A stretch of 64,000 nt of DNA from a virus: positions 47,095 to 111,094 of IMG/VR virus record IMGVR_UViG_3300008267_000007; one strand, 5' to 3'. Within the stretch, counting starts at the first letter, position 1. Each line of letters starts with the position of its first letter. Made by a program: the position numbers and the translations under genes. Under the pieces are notes generated by a model, which had not been told where the DNA came from, made no database searches, and saw nothing but the letters and a program-made list of their open reading frames with translations. Positions 50,766 through 59,843 of this stretch are shown here, piece by piece.

Positions 50766-52412
50766 ATGTCAAACATGATTAATTCATTATTAGAGACATC
50801 TAACCCTTACCAATCAGTACAAAAAGACGCTAGCAGATTAGCATCTAAATGGGGTAAGTCAGGTCTTTTAGAAGGTATTTCTAACGAAACAGATAAGTCT
50901 AACATGGCTATCATCTTAGAAAACCAAGCAAAACAATTAGTAGTAGAATCTTCTTCTACTGGAACAGGTGGTACTTTTACTGCTGGAACAGGTGAGCAAT
51001 ATGCTGCTGTAGCATTACCATTAGTACGTAAAGTATTTGGTCAAATCGCTGCTAAAGAATTTGTTTCTGTTCAACCAATGAGCTTACCAGCTGGTTTGGT
51101 ATTCTTCTTAGATTTCCAATACGGATCTAGCGTAAAACCATTTACTAGCGGTGATTCACTTTATGGTACTCCTTCAGCTAACTTTGGTAACGAAGCAGCA
51201 GGTGGTTTATATGGTGCAGGTAGATTTGGATACTCAGTTAACGAATTCTCAGCTTCAGATGCTGTAGTTTCTGGTTCAGAAATTGCTATCTCAACTGCGT
51301 TCTCTGATGTTAACTATACAGCAGAATTATCAGCTTCTTTTGTAAATTCTCAAATTCTTAAAGTATTAGTAGCTACATCATCTTTATCAGGATTTGATGT
51401 TAACGCTGTTAGATCATTCATTCCTACATCAGGATCATTCCAAGCTGCTAACTTACTTCCAGCATTTACTAAAGTAAATGGTGCTAATATTGAGTTCTTC
51501 TTTACAGGTTCAGCTACTGGAACTATCACAACTGGAAGTAACACTTTCACAGTATACTACAGCAAAGGTCCTAGAGATAACTCAAGAGGTGATTTCGAAG
51601 ATGCTTCTGGAGCAGGTTTCCCTAACGCACAATCTAACACTGAAATCGCTATTCCTGAAATCAATGTTCAAATGCGTTCAGAGGCTATCGTTGCGAAAAC
51701 TCGTAAATTGAAAGCACAATGGACACCAGAATTCTCTCAAGATCTTAATGCATTCCATTCACTTGATGCTGAAGCTGAATTGACTTCTATCTTATCAGAG
51801 TATATCTCATTAGAGATTGATCTTGAAATCTTAGATATGTTGATCCAAAACGTTCCAACAAACCAAGTTGAAGTATGGTCTGCTAAAGTAGGTAACCAAC
51901 TTAACAATGCTAAAACAGGATTTGATGCTAATACATCTGGTGTATACTACACTCAAATGTCTTGGTTCCAAACTCTTGGAATTAAATTGCAAAAAATCTC
52001 TAACACTATTCACCAAAGAACTTTAAGAGGTGGTGCTAACTTCATCGTTATTTCTCCAACTGTTGCTACTATCTTGGAATCTATTCCTGGATTTGCTGCT
52101 GATACAGATGGTGATTCAGCTAAAATGACTTACGCATTTGGTGTTCAGAAAATTGGTCAATTAAACTCTAGATATAAAGTTTATAAAAACCCATACATGA
52201 CAGAAAACACTATCTTGATGGGATTCAGAGGTAACCAATTCTTGGAATCAGGTGCAGTTTATGCTCCATACGTTCCGTTGATCATGACTCCATTAGTATA
52301 CGATCCAGCTACCTTCACACCAAGAAAAGGTATTATGACTCGTTACGCTAAGAAAATGGTACGTCCGGAATTCTACGGTAAAGTATTAGTTGCTGATTTA
52401 AATGCAATCTAA
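50766..52412 (+). CDS. gp23: Major capsid protein gp23
   Basis: 548 aa, typical gp23 length. Conserved segments include PLVRKVFGQIAAKEFVSVQP, TRKLKAQWTPEFSQDLNAFH and GMLTRYAKKM-like GIMTRYAKKMVRPEFYGKV at the end. The N-terminal propeptide probably ends after a (Leu/Ile/Val)-x-Glu such as LVVE near residue 62. Codon use leans to C-ending codons more than its neighbours, as expected for the most highly expressed gene. Followed by a strong terminator. Confidence 0.95.
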   Translation: MSNMINSLLETSNPYQSVQKDASRLASKWGKSGLLEGISNETDKSNMAIILENQAKQLVVESSSTGTGGTFTAGTGEQYAAVALPLVRKVFGQIAAKEFVSVQPMSLPAGLVFFLDFQYGSSVKPFTSGDSLYGTPSANFGNEAAGGLYGAGRFGYSVNEFSASDAVVSGSEIAISTAFSDVNYTAELSASFVNSQILKVLVATSSLSGFDVNAVRSFIPTSGSFQAANLLPAFTKVNGANIEFFFTGSATGTITTGSNTFTVYYSKGPRDNSRGDFEDASGAGFPNAQSNTEIAIPEINVQMRSEAIVAKTRKLKAQWTPEFSQDLNAFHSLDAEAELTSILSEYISLEIDLEILDMLIQNVPTNQVEVWSAKVGNQLNNAKTGFDANTSGVYYTQMSWFQTLGIKLQKISNTIHQRTLRGGANFIVISPTVATILESIPGFAADTDGDSAKMTYAFGVQKIGQLNSRYKVYKNPYMTENTILMGFRGNQFLESGAVYAPYVPLIMTPLVYDPATFTPRKGIMTRYAKKMVRPEFYGKVLVADLNAI

Positions 52413-52436
52413 GAATAACCAATTCTTAATATTAAG

Positions 52437-52465
52437 AGACCTAGCGCAAGCTAGGTCTTTTTTTT
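52437..52465 (+). terminator. Strong terminator with GCAA tetraloop after capsid gene
   Basis: AGACCTAGC (52437-52445), GCAA loop, GCTAGGTCT (52450-52458), then eight T. Perfect 9-bp stem. Confidence 0.95.
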
Positions 52466-52477
52466 GTTTATTTGCTA

Positions 52478-52485
52478 TATTTATG
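52478..52485 (+). promoter_or_regulatory. Late box 13 (TATTTATG)
   Basis: Octamer 22 nt before the PhoH-like gene. Confidence 0.45.
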
Positions 52486-52507
52486 TTAAATCAAACGTTA
52501 TTAACTT

Positions 52508-53194
52508 ATGGCTTCAAACCATCACACAGATGAAGTTTTCACGCAAAAGAGAAAACCAAAAACTCCAATCAAATTTAATTTAGTTCTTAACGAAGAACAA
52601 AAACAAGCAAAAGCGATTATTTTAGAGAATCCAGTAACCGTCTTAAAAGGGATGGCTGGAAGTGGGAAAACACTTGTAGCAGTACAAGCAGCATTAGATT
52701 TACTATTCAACAAAGAAATAGAAAAGATAGTTATAACAAGACCAACCGTATCTAAGGAAGAAATAGGATTTCTACCAGGAGATATAAAAGAAAAGATGGA
52801 TCCTTGGTTAGCACCAATTTATCATAACTTATATGCTTTATACAATAAAGACAAAGTTGATAAAGAATTAGAGAATGGAAACATAGAAATTGTACCATTT
52901 GCTTTTATGAGAGGACGTACATTCTTAAACTCATTTGTAATTGTAGATGAGGCACAGAACGTAACTCACGATCAAATGGAAACAGTTATTGGAAGGTTAG
53001 GTAAAAATTCTAAGATGGCAATTTGTGGGGATATGGCCCAAATTGATTTAAAAATAAAAAAAGAAACAGGTTTCTCTTTCTTATCAAGAATTGAAGAACA
53101 AGTAGTAGGATTTAGAGTATTTGAATTAAAACAAAACCACAGACACGAGATCGTATCTCCAATCTTAAAAGTATATCAAGAATTTAGAGATTAA
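52508..53194 (+). CDS. phoH: PhoH-like ATPase (228 aa)
   Basis: Walker A GMAGSGKT (48-55), Walker B VIVDEAQN (Asp147-Glu148), SF1-type NHRHE near the end. PhoH-family proteins are common in T4-like marine phages; they are ATPases with proposed RNA helicase or nuclease-partner activity, exact role unresolved. It sits alone between the capsid terminator and the neck operon. Confidence 0.92.
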   Translation: MASNHHTDEVFTQKRKPKTPIKFNLVLNEEQKQAKAIILENPVTVLKGMAGSGKTLVAVQAALDLLFNKEIEKIVITRPTVSKEEIGFLPGDIKEKMDPWLAPIYHNLYALYNKDKVDKELENGNIEIVPFAFMRGRTFLNSFVIVDEAQNVTHDQMETVIGRLGKNSKMAICGDMAQIDLKIKKETGFSFLSRIEEQVVGFRVFELKQNHRHEIVSPILKVYQEFRD

Positions 53195-53205
53195 TCATCT
53201 CTTAA

Positions 53206-53213
53206 TATTTATA
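53206..53213 (+). promoter_or_regulatory. Late box 14 (TATTTATA)
   Basis: Octamer 14 nt before the neck gene ATG. Confidence 0.6.
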
Positions 53214-53227
53214 TTAAATAATACAAC

Positions 53228-54394
53228 ATGGCTAATTCACAATTATGGACAGGAACTGCCACCTTTACTCAAGGCTCGGCAACTTCATTTGGATTTTATG
53301 ACAACGATTTTCAATTCCAGCAGGACGCTGTACGTGTAGCAAAATTTTGTGCTACCCGTTTAGGGTACCCTTCAATGGACGTTGAAATGGGAAGTGGTTC
53401 ATTCTTTACTTGTTTTGAAGAAGCTGTAACTACATATGGGAATGAGCTCTACTTGTATCAAATCAGAAATAATTTTTTATCTCTAGAAGCTAACCCCAAT
53501 GATGTTGTACTTAATGATAAGGTTATAACACCATCATTAGGTAATTTAATTAGAATGGCTCAAGACTATGGTAGTGAAGCTGGTGTAGGAGGTAATACAG
53601 CCTACTACACAGGTTCTATAGATATGGCAGCGGGGGTTCAAGACTATGATTTAAAAGCATGGGCTTCATCTTCTGGAGTAATATCACCTGATGATTCAAT
53701 TGAGATAAAAACCATATTCTACGAAAACGCCCCAGCTATTGTTCGTTATTTTGACCCATATGCTGGTACAGGATACGGTTCACAACAATTATTAGACGCC
53801 TTTGGGTTTGGTAATAAATCTCCTGCTATTAACTTTATGTTAATGCCTTTAAATTATGATATCGGTACTATTCAAGCAATTGAACTGAATGACCAAATTA
53901 GGAGATCAGCATTTTCATTTCAAATTGTAAACAACAAACTAAAAATCTTTCCTATTCCTACATCTGATAAAAGATTATTCTTTGAATATATCAAAGTATC
54001 AGAACGTAATAGTGTTGTTGCGACAAACGGGCCAGGATCAGGCGATAACTTAATTACAGATATATCTAATGTACCCTATAATAACCCTACTTATTCCAAC
54101 ATAAATGCGCCTGGAAGATACTGGATATTTGAATACACATTAGCATTAGCAGCAGAAACATTAGCCTTTATTAGAGGTAAATACACACAAGTACCTATCC
54201 CTGGAGCTGAAGTAACTTTGAATCAAGCTGATTTATTAGGTAAAGCAAAAGACTTACAGTTAGCATTAATTGAAAAGTTAAGAGCTGATTTAGATGAATC
54301 ATCACGTAAGATGCAATTAGAAAGAAAAAAGGCTGAAAATGATGCTATGCAATCTACATTACAGAATATCCCCATGAATATCTTCATAGGCTAA
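53228..54394 (+). CDS. gp13: Neck protein gp13
   Basis: 388 aa with the T4-like neck signature at the N-terminus (FQFQQDAVRVAKFCATRLGY, then a FFTCFEEAVTTYGNELYLYQ helix) and a beta domain following. gp13 and gp14 seal the portal after packaging and join the tail. The next gene, a homing-type endonuclease, shares one base with it and separates it from gp14. Confidence 0.85.
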   Translation: MANSQLWTGTATFTQGSATSFGFYDNDFQFQQDAVRVAKFCATRLGYPSMDVEMGSGSFFTCFEEAVTTYGNELYLYQIRNNFLSLEANPNDVVLNDKVITPSLGNLIRMAQDYGSEAGVGGNTAYYTGSIDMAAGVQDYDLKAWASSSGVISPDDSIEIKTIFYENAPAIVRYFDPYAGTGYGSQQLLDAFGFGNKSPAINFMLMPLNYDIGTIQAIELNDQIRRSAFSFQIVNNKLKIFPIPTSDKRLFFEYIKVSERNSVVATNGPGSGDNLITDISNVPYNNPTYSNINAPGRYWIFEYTLALAAETLAFIRGKYTQVPIPGAEVTLNQADLLGKAKDLQLALIEKLRADLDESSRKMQLERKKAENDAMQSTLQNIPMNIFIG

Positions 54395-55062
54395 TGGTAT
54401 ATTTAATCTACATAACTACTAACTTAATAAATGGGAAAAAATATATAGGTTCGCATTTAACTTCTAATATTAATGACAATTATTTAGGAAGTGGGGTTAT
54501 TTTAAAGAAAGCTATTGAAAAGTATGGTAAATCTAATTTTCAACGTGAAATTCTAGCTCAATTAGATAACATTGGTGATATGAAAGAATTAGAAGAATAT
54601 TATATTGAATATTATAATGCTTACAATTCAAATTTATTTTATAACGCTACTAAGTATGCCGCGGGTATTACTAAATGCACTTGGGGTGATAAAATAAGTA
54701 AGAGTATGATGGGTCATACCTTTAATTTAGGTAAAACCCAATCCCAAGATACTAAAAACAAAATTAGTAAGTCTAATAATGGTAAAACTCGTTCTAAAGA
54801 ATTTAAATTGAATAGAAGTAAACAAATGTTAGGAAACACTTGTGCTTTAGGTAATAAATTATCTCTAGAGACCTGCAATTTAATAAGTAAAAATAAATCA
54901 AAACCCATAATCCAATATTCTATCAATTTAGATTTTATAAAAGAATGGCCTAGTACTATTGAAGTATCTAATATTTTGAAAATTGATGGGGCGGGTATAT
55001 CTAATGTTCTAAATGGGAAGAGAAAAACTGCTGGTGGATTTATTTGGAAATTTAAAAAATAA
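54394..55062 (+). CDS. GIY-YIG homing endonuclease with NUMOD motifs (222 aa)
   Basis: Catalytic N-terminus VYLIYITTNLINGKKYIGSH (GIY-YIG core), Arg51 in FQREIL and a Glu in ELEEYYIEYY. DNA-binding NUMOD3-like repeats (SKSMMGHTFNLGKTQSQDTK and KNKISKSNNGKTRSKEF) and a C-terminal NUMOD1/helix-turn-helix (WPSTIEVSNILKI) follow. It is a free-standing mobile gene inserted between gp13 and gp14, intact in frame. Confidence 0.92.
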   Translation: MVYLIYITTNLINGKKYIGSHLTSNINDNYLGSGVILKKAIEKYGKSNFQREILAQLDNIGDMKELEEYYIEYYNAYNSNLFYNATKYAAGITKCTWGDKISKSMMGHTFNLGKTQSQDTKNKISKSNNGKTRSKEFKLNRSKQMLGNTCALGNKLSLETCNLISKNKSKPIIQYSINLDFIKEWPSTIEVSNILKIDGAGISNVLNGKRKTAGGFIWKFKK

Positions 55063-55067
55063 TTAAA

Positions 55068-55565
55068 ATGGCATATTTTGGACGAAGTCGCGACATCAGT
55101 ATGTTCTCAAACATCAACAATGAATTGTTGGGGCAAGTTATAGAACAAAAAGTAGGATACTATCAAGTAATATTAGATGAAACCCCACCAAACATATATG
55201 GTGAGAGTTTAAGTAAAAAATATAGTGGTCCAGTATTAATAACATGTTTATTAGAAAGAGGTGATACTACACCCCTAACTGATGATTTTGGTATGGATGT
55301 TGAGAGAAAATTAACAGTAAGATTCTTCCAACCCCATTTAATAAAAGCTAATGTAGAACCTTCAATAGGTGATGTTATTCTTTGGAATGAGGATTACTAT
55401 GAAGTAAATAACGTTAATGAGAACCAATTAGTAGTAGGTAAAGACCCACTATACGCTTACACAGACGAAAATGGTGTACCGGATGCAGGTACTAGTTTAT
55501 CTATAATATTAGAATGTTTCTATGTGCGCCCAGAAAAAGTAGGAATAAGAGAAAACCGATTATAA
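55068..55565 (+). CDS. gp14: Neck protein gp14-like
   Basis: 165 aa; the N-terminus SRDISMFSNINNELLGQVIE and the VERKLTVRFFQPHL strand region fit the gp14 neck family of T4-like phages. Position next to gp13 (apart from the homing gene) and before the gp15-like gene supports this. Connects head and tail. Ends 1 nt before the next gene. Confidence 0.8.
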   Translation: MAYFGRSRDISMFSNINNELLGQVIEQKVGYYQVILDETPPNIYGESLSKKYSGPVLITCLLERGDTTPLTDDFGMDVERKLTVRFFQPHLIKANVEPSIGDVILWNEDYYEVNNVNENQLVVGKDPLYAYTDENGVPDAGTSLSIILECFYVRPEKVGIRENRL

Positions 55566-55566
55566 A

Positions 55567-56442
55567 ATGGATTTTAAACCAACACCTCTAAATAAACGAG
55601 AATTTTTAACTAGCCTCTCAGAGCCTTATCAGCAACCTGAGAAGGATATTCAACCTTATTCAAATCCTAATTCTACTTTTTCTCAAAATGCTCAACCTGG
55701 GCAACCCAACTTTAATAGAGCTGAACAAACATCTTTAAAGGGAGATGACAGTAAAACTATTAATATTACTTTAGAGGACCATGATAATACTGTATTATAT
55801 TACTTAGAAAATGTAATCAAACCCACGGTAACTCAAAACGATAAACAAATAACAGTCCCAGTTATATATGGTTCACCGGAAAGATGGAAGTCGATACAAT
55901 ACGACGGTTTTTATCGTGATAAAAATGGTAAAACCATGGTTCCATTAATCATGTTTAAAAGAGAATCATTTGAGAAAAATAGAAATCTAGGTAATAAATT
56001 AGATGGTAATTTAGTTCATAATGTTCAATATTTTGAAAAGGGGTACTCAAGACGAAATGTGTATGATAATTTTGATGTATTAAACAATCAAAAACCCCAA
56101 AAAGAATACATTTTAGGTATTATACCTGATTATATTACTATAACCTATAAATTATCTATATTTACAGATTATATCCAACAAATGAACCCAATAATAGAAG
56201 CATTAGAATTTTCATCAGATTCATATTGGGGTGATCCTGAAAAATTTCTATTTAGAGCATCAATTACATCTTTTCCTACTCCAACATTGTTAGAAAACTC
56301 CACAGACAGAGCTAGTAAAAGTGAATTAACACTTACCTTGCAAGGGTATATTATACCTAAAACTATAAATGTTGCTCAAGCCGGGCCAAACCCTAAATCT
56401 TATAATGTAACTAAAACTACATTCACCGAAAGGATTATATAA
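55567..56442 (+). CDS. gp15: Tail terminator / sheath stabiliser gp15-like
   Basis: 291 aa. Central and C-terminal features line up by eye with T4 gp15: ITVPVIYGSPERWKSIQ, ITITYKLSIFTDYIQQMNPI and a closing LTLTLQGYIIPKT strand. gp15 caps the tail tube and sheath and binds the neck. The N-terminal 60 residues are disordered. Sheath (gp18) and tube (gp19) genes are not in this window. A late box follows. Confidence 0.75.
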   Translation: MDFKPTPLNKREFLTSLSEPYQQPEKDIQPYSNPNSTFSQNAQPGQPNFNRAEQTSLKGDDSKTINITLEDHDNTVLYYLENVIKPTVTQNDKQITVPVIYGSPERWKSIQYDGFYRDKNGKTMVPLIMFKRESFEKNRNLGNKLDGNLVHNVQYFEKGYSRRNVYDNFDVLNNQKPQKEYILGIIPDYITITYKLSIFTDYIQQMNPIIEALEFSSDSYWGDPEKFLFRASITSFPTPTLLENSTDRASKSELTLTLQGYIIPKTINVAQAGPNPKSYNVTKTTFTERII

Positions 56443-56470
56443 CTAAACCAAGTTCCTTTATGCTTTTTAA

Positions 56471-56478
56471 TATTTATT
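56471..56478 (+). promoter_or_regulatory. Late box 15 (TATTTATT)
   Basis: Octamer variant 40 nt before the first fibre gene. Confidence 0.45.
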
Positions 56479-56518
56479 GAGGAGATAATACATCTTTCCC
56501 AATAAAACATAAAAATTA

Positions 56519-57604
56519 ATGGCAAAAATTAGTACAACAGGTATAGGTAGTGGTAGCATTATCTACCCAGAACATGTTCTAAGACCTATTGAAGCTCTTA
56601 GAGGAGATACTGGTTACGATTTTGTAATATCCGGATCTCTACTAGTATCCGCTTCTACAGTTCAAATAAAAACATTATTACAAAATAATCAAGTAAGTGC
56701 TATTGTAGGGTACAACACTTCATCAGGAGATCTATACTACACTACAGGTAGTTATGCAGGTCCTGCAGGACCATCAGGTTCAGCCGGCCCTTCTGGTTCA
56801 GCTGGAGCACCGGGCCCTTCAGGCTCAGCAGGTAATGGTATTGATGATGTAGTAAATAATGGAGATGGAACTCTTACATTTGTCTTCACCGACTCAACTT
56901 CCTATACTACTCCCAATCTAACAGGACCTTCAGGTTCAGCGGGTCCACAAGGACCTCCAGGAACCGCGATATTAAATGGTTTAGATGTTTATAATTCCCA
57001 AACGCGATATGTAGCTTATTCAGGTTCATCTGCAGAAAGAGTAGAAATTCTATCTACTGCTGATAACTTTACACGAAAAGTGTGGTCTCGTTCTTCAACT
57101 ACATTAACCATAGCAGCTACTTCACATAGTTTATCAAATGGTGATTATGTAGTAGTAAGAAACGCTAGTATCGATTACACATACGCTCCTCTCTCAGTAA
57201 TAGATGCACATAATTTCTCAATTACTGTACCTAATTCAGGAGGAACATCAGGAACTTTAGCATCATATACACCAGCATTTAAAGTAACAGGTTTCTCTCA
57301 AGGAGGTATAACAATTGTTGCTCCTGCTACAGGTAGTGCACAAGTTAATTCAATAAATGTATCTACTGGGATTAAGTCTACTTCAACATTTCTATTAATC
57401 CTACCTAACTCTATAAGTAATGGTGCAGGATCTAATGATAACTTGATTACACAAAACCCACCAATACTTCAAGCCTATAGATTAAGTAATGGTACTTTAA
57501 TTAACACTGCTGCTCTTACTTTAAACACTTCAAATAATTTTAATCAATTTAATATAGGAGGTTTAGCGTCTTTGGTAAACAATTTAATTAGATTTACATT
57601 CTAA
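56519..57604 (+). CDS. Tail fibre protein with collagen-like repeats (361 aa)
   Basis: N-terminal attachment domain, then Gly-X-Y collagen-like blocks at about 81-105 (GPAGPSGSAGPSGSAG) and 136-150 (GPSGSAGPQGPPG), then a beta-rich C-terminal domain. Such triple-helix segments stiffen trimeric fibres. Probably a short fibre or fibre adaptor, first of the fibre gene series. Confidence 0.75.
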   Translation: MAKISTTGIGSGSIIYPEHVLRPIEALRGDTGYDFVISGSLLVSASTVQIKTLLQNNQVSAIVGYNTSSGDLYYTTGSYAGPAGPSGSAGPSGSAGAPGPSGSAGNGIDDVVNNGDGTLTFVFTDSTSYTTPNLTGPSGSAGPQGPPGTAILNGLDVYNSQTRYVAYSGSSAERVEILSTADNFTRKVWSRSSTTLTIAATSHSLSNGDYVVVRNASIDYTYAPLSVIDAHNFSITVPNSGGTSGTLASYTPAFKVTGFSQGGITIVAPATGSAQVNSINVSTGIKSTSTFLLILPNSISNGAGSNDNLITQNPPILQAYRLSNGTLINTAALTLNTSNNFNQFNIGGLASLVNNLIRFTF

Positions 57605-57617
57605 AAACTATACTCTA

Positions 57618-59828
57618 ATGGCATATGTGAATCAACAATTCTTTGGGGCTGTAACTGCTGATGATATCATCAAAGAAAACTTAATCGTTATCACAGGTAG
57701 TATTACAACTAACTCTAATACTATTACTAACGCTTCAGCCTTAAATACTTACGATTTTAATTTATTAAGAGTATCTCAATCTGTATATTCATTATCCAAT
57801 GGTATCACCTCTTCTGCTTATATTACAAATATAAGTGGTAGTACTATAACATTATCTAAGACTTCATCTTTAACCCAAGGGGATACAATAGGATTTAGCA
57901 CCCCACCAGGAACCTATTTTTTTAAATCTGCTAGTTTTACAGATCCTAACAATCTTATAACAGTAAACGATATTTCGGGTAGTGATTTTGGTAAAGATTA
58001 TGCTGTAGTAGCTCAAGCCCAAAGAGATAATTCATTAATTACAGGTCGATTCCACTTATATAAAATATCTGAAGTAACTCACAGATCAGCAGCAGATTCA
58101 CACTTATCATTTTTTGTAGAGTGGGGAGAACCTTATACTGAAGCTGAATCTGGAGATATTATTAGATTAGATGGTAAAAATTTAGCTATAGTAGATTTAA
58201 CAGACTTAAGTTCTCTATCCCCAGAATTCTCCAGAGAAATTCCAGGAATGGAAAATATCCCTATTGGTAGTGACTCAGCAGCTTGGAATATTGCTTTAAA
58301 TAATTATTTGGAAGCACTTGAAACTTCATTTACACCCATAGCTGACTTTAATTCATTTACTTCATCATATAATACCGGTTCATTTACAGGAAGTTTTATA
58401 GGAAGTGGGGCAGGTTTATATAATATATCAGCTTCAGGAATTATAGGATTAAACTTATCACAGATATCATCAGGTTCTGTATCAGCGAGTATATCCCCTC
58501 AAAATGGATTACAAGTTAATACAAACGTAACTGCAACTTCGTTCACAGGTTCATTTTCAGGTTCAGGAGAGAATCTATATAATATACCAGCCTCAGGAAT
58601 AACAGGACTAAATCTATCACAAATATCATCAGGAAGTGTATCCGCAAGTATCTCACCAGATAGTGGAGTACAAATCAATACAAATGTAACTGCAACATCA
58701 TTTACCGGAAGTTTATTTGGAACGGCATCTTATGCACAAACTGCATCAGTAGCGCCAAACTATTTACCCCTAACTGGAGGAACTATTGCCGGTTCATTAA
58801 TAGTACAAAATAACTTAACAGTACTAGGATCAGCCTCAATACAATATATATCAGAATCAACACTTAATATTGGTACAAATTTAATTACAGTAAACACTTT
58901 TAATCCCTCAATAAGATTTGGAGGACTAGCAGTAATAGATTCTGGATCATCACCAACTGTCTCAGCATCCTTTCTGTATGATTCATTACAAGATGAATTT
59001 ATATTTGTACATAAGGGGACATCAACAAGTGCTATAACATCATCACACTTTATATTAGGCCCAGAAACCTATAATGATATGGGTAATGAGTTATACATAT
59101 CACAAAATAGATTACCAAAAGGAGTTGGAAATGAACACTTAAACGATAGTAATATTACAGATGATGGAACAGTAGTATCCATCAATAGTAATACTCAAGT
59201 AACGGGTTCATTAACTGTAACTGAAGGTATAACCGGTTCACTATTTGGTACTGCTTCACATGCTATAAATCAATTAGTAACTTCTTCACTTATTGATTCT
59301 TATATAGGAACTAGAATTTTTCCAACAAGTACTACTTCAAATGGATTTGCAGTTGATAGAGATGTAAATGGAGCTGTAGGACTAGTAATTAGAAATTCAG
59401 ATACAAGTGGTAATGGAGCTTATAGTGCAGTGTCACTTTCACCATCAGGAAGTTGGTACAATAGTGGGACTTCTTTAATATATTTTAATGATGGGTATTA
59501 TGTAACTTCTTTAAGAAACACAGGAGGTATATTTTCAAGTGTAAATAGTAATATATTACTATTAAATAATAAAGATTTTTCTGTACAAACCGGAGCTACC
59601 CTAACTACTCTTTCAACTAAATTCAAAGTCAGTGGAAGCGGTAATGTATATATACCATTAGGTGATTTAGAAATTACAGGATCATTAAGAGTATCAGGAT
59701 CAATAACAGGTTCACTATTCGGAACAGCATCTTATGCTTTAAACGGGTTAAGCAGTTCATACTCAATAAATTCAACAAGCGCATCATACGCAGTAACTGC
59801 AAGTTTTATAGACGGAGGTTATTACTAA
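57618..59828 (+). CDS. Tail fibre protein with 53-residue repeats (736 aa)
   Basis: The N-terminal 240 residues form a domain starting QQFFGAVTADDIIKENLIVI. Two 53-residue repeats follow (GAGLYNISASGIIGLNLSQI and GENLYNIPASGITGLNLSQI onward), then TGSLFGTASYA strand motifs characteristic of beta-helical fibre shafts. The C-terminus ends with another GSLFGTASYAL block. Likely a long-fibre component. Confidence 0.75.
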   Translation: MAYVNQQFFGAVTADDIIKENLIVITGSITTNSNTITNASALNTYDFNLLRVSQSVYSLSNGITSSAYITNISGSTITLSKTSSLTQGDTIGFSTPPGTYFFKSASFTDPNNLITVNDISGSDFGKDYAVVAQAQRDNSLITGRFHLYKISEVTHRSAADSHLSFFVEWGEPYTEAESGDIIRLDGKNLAIVDLTDLSSLSPEFSREIPGMENIPIGSDSAAWNIALNNYLEALETSFTPIADFNSFTSSYNTGSFTGSFIGSGAGLYNISASGIIGLNLSQISSGSVSASISPQNGLQVNTNVTATSFTGSFSGSGENLYNIPASGITGLNLSQISSGSVSASISPDSGVQINTNVTATSFTGSLFGTASYAQTASVAPNYLPLTGGTIAGSLIVQNNLTVLGSASIQYISESTLNIGTNLITVNTFNPSIRFGGLAVIDSGSSPTVSASFLYDSLQDEFIFVHKGTSTSAITSSHFILGPETYNDMGNELYISQNRLPKGVGNEHLNDSNITDDGTVVSINSNTQVTGSLTVTEGITGSLFGTASHAINQLVTSSLIDSYIGTRIFPTSTTSNGFAVDRDVNGAVGLVIRNSDTSGNGAYSAVSLSPSGSWYNSGTSLIYFNDGYYVTSLRNTGGIFSSVNSNILLLNNKDFSVQTGATLTTLSTKFKVSGSGNVYIPLGDLEITGSLRVSGSITGSLFGTASYALNGLSSSYSINSTSASYAVTASFIDGGYY

Positions 59829-59843
59829 AAATAAATTAAATCT

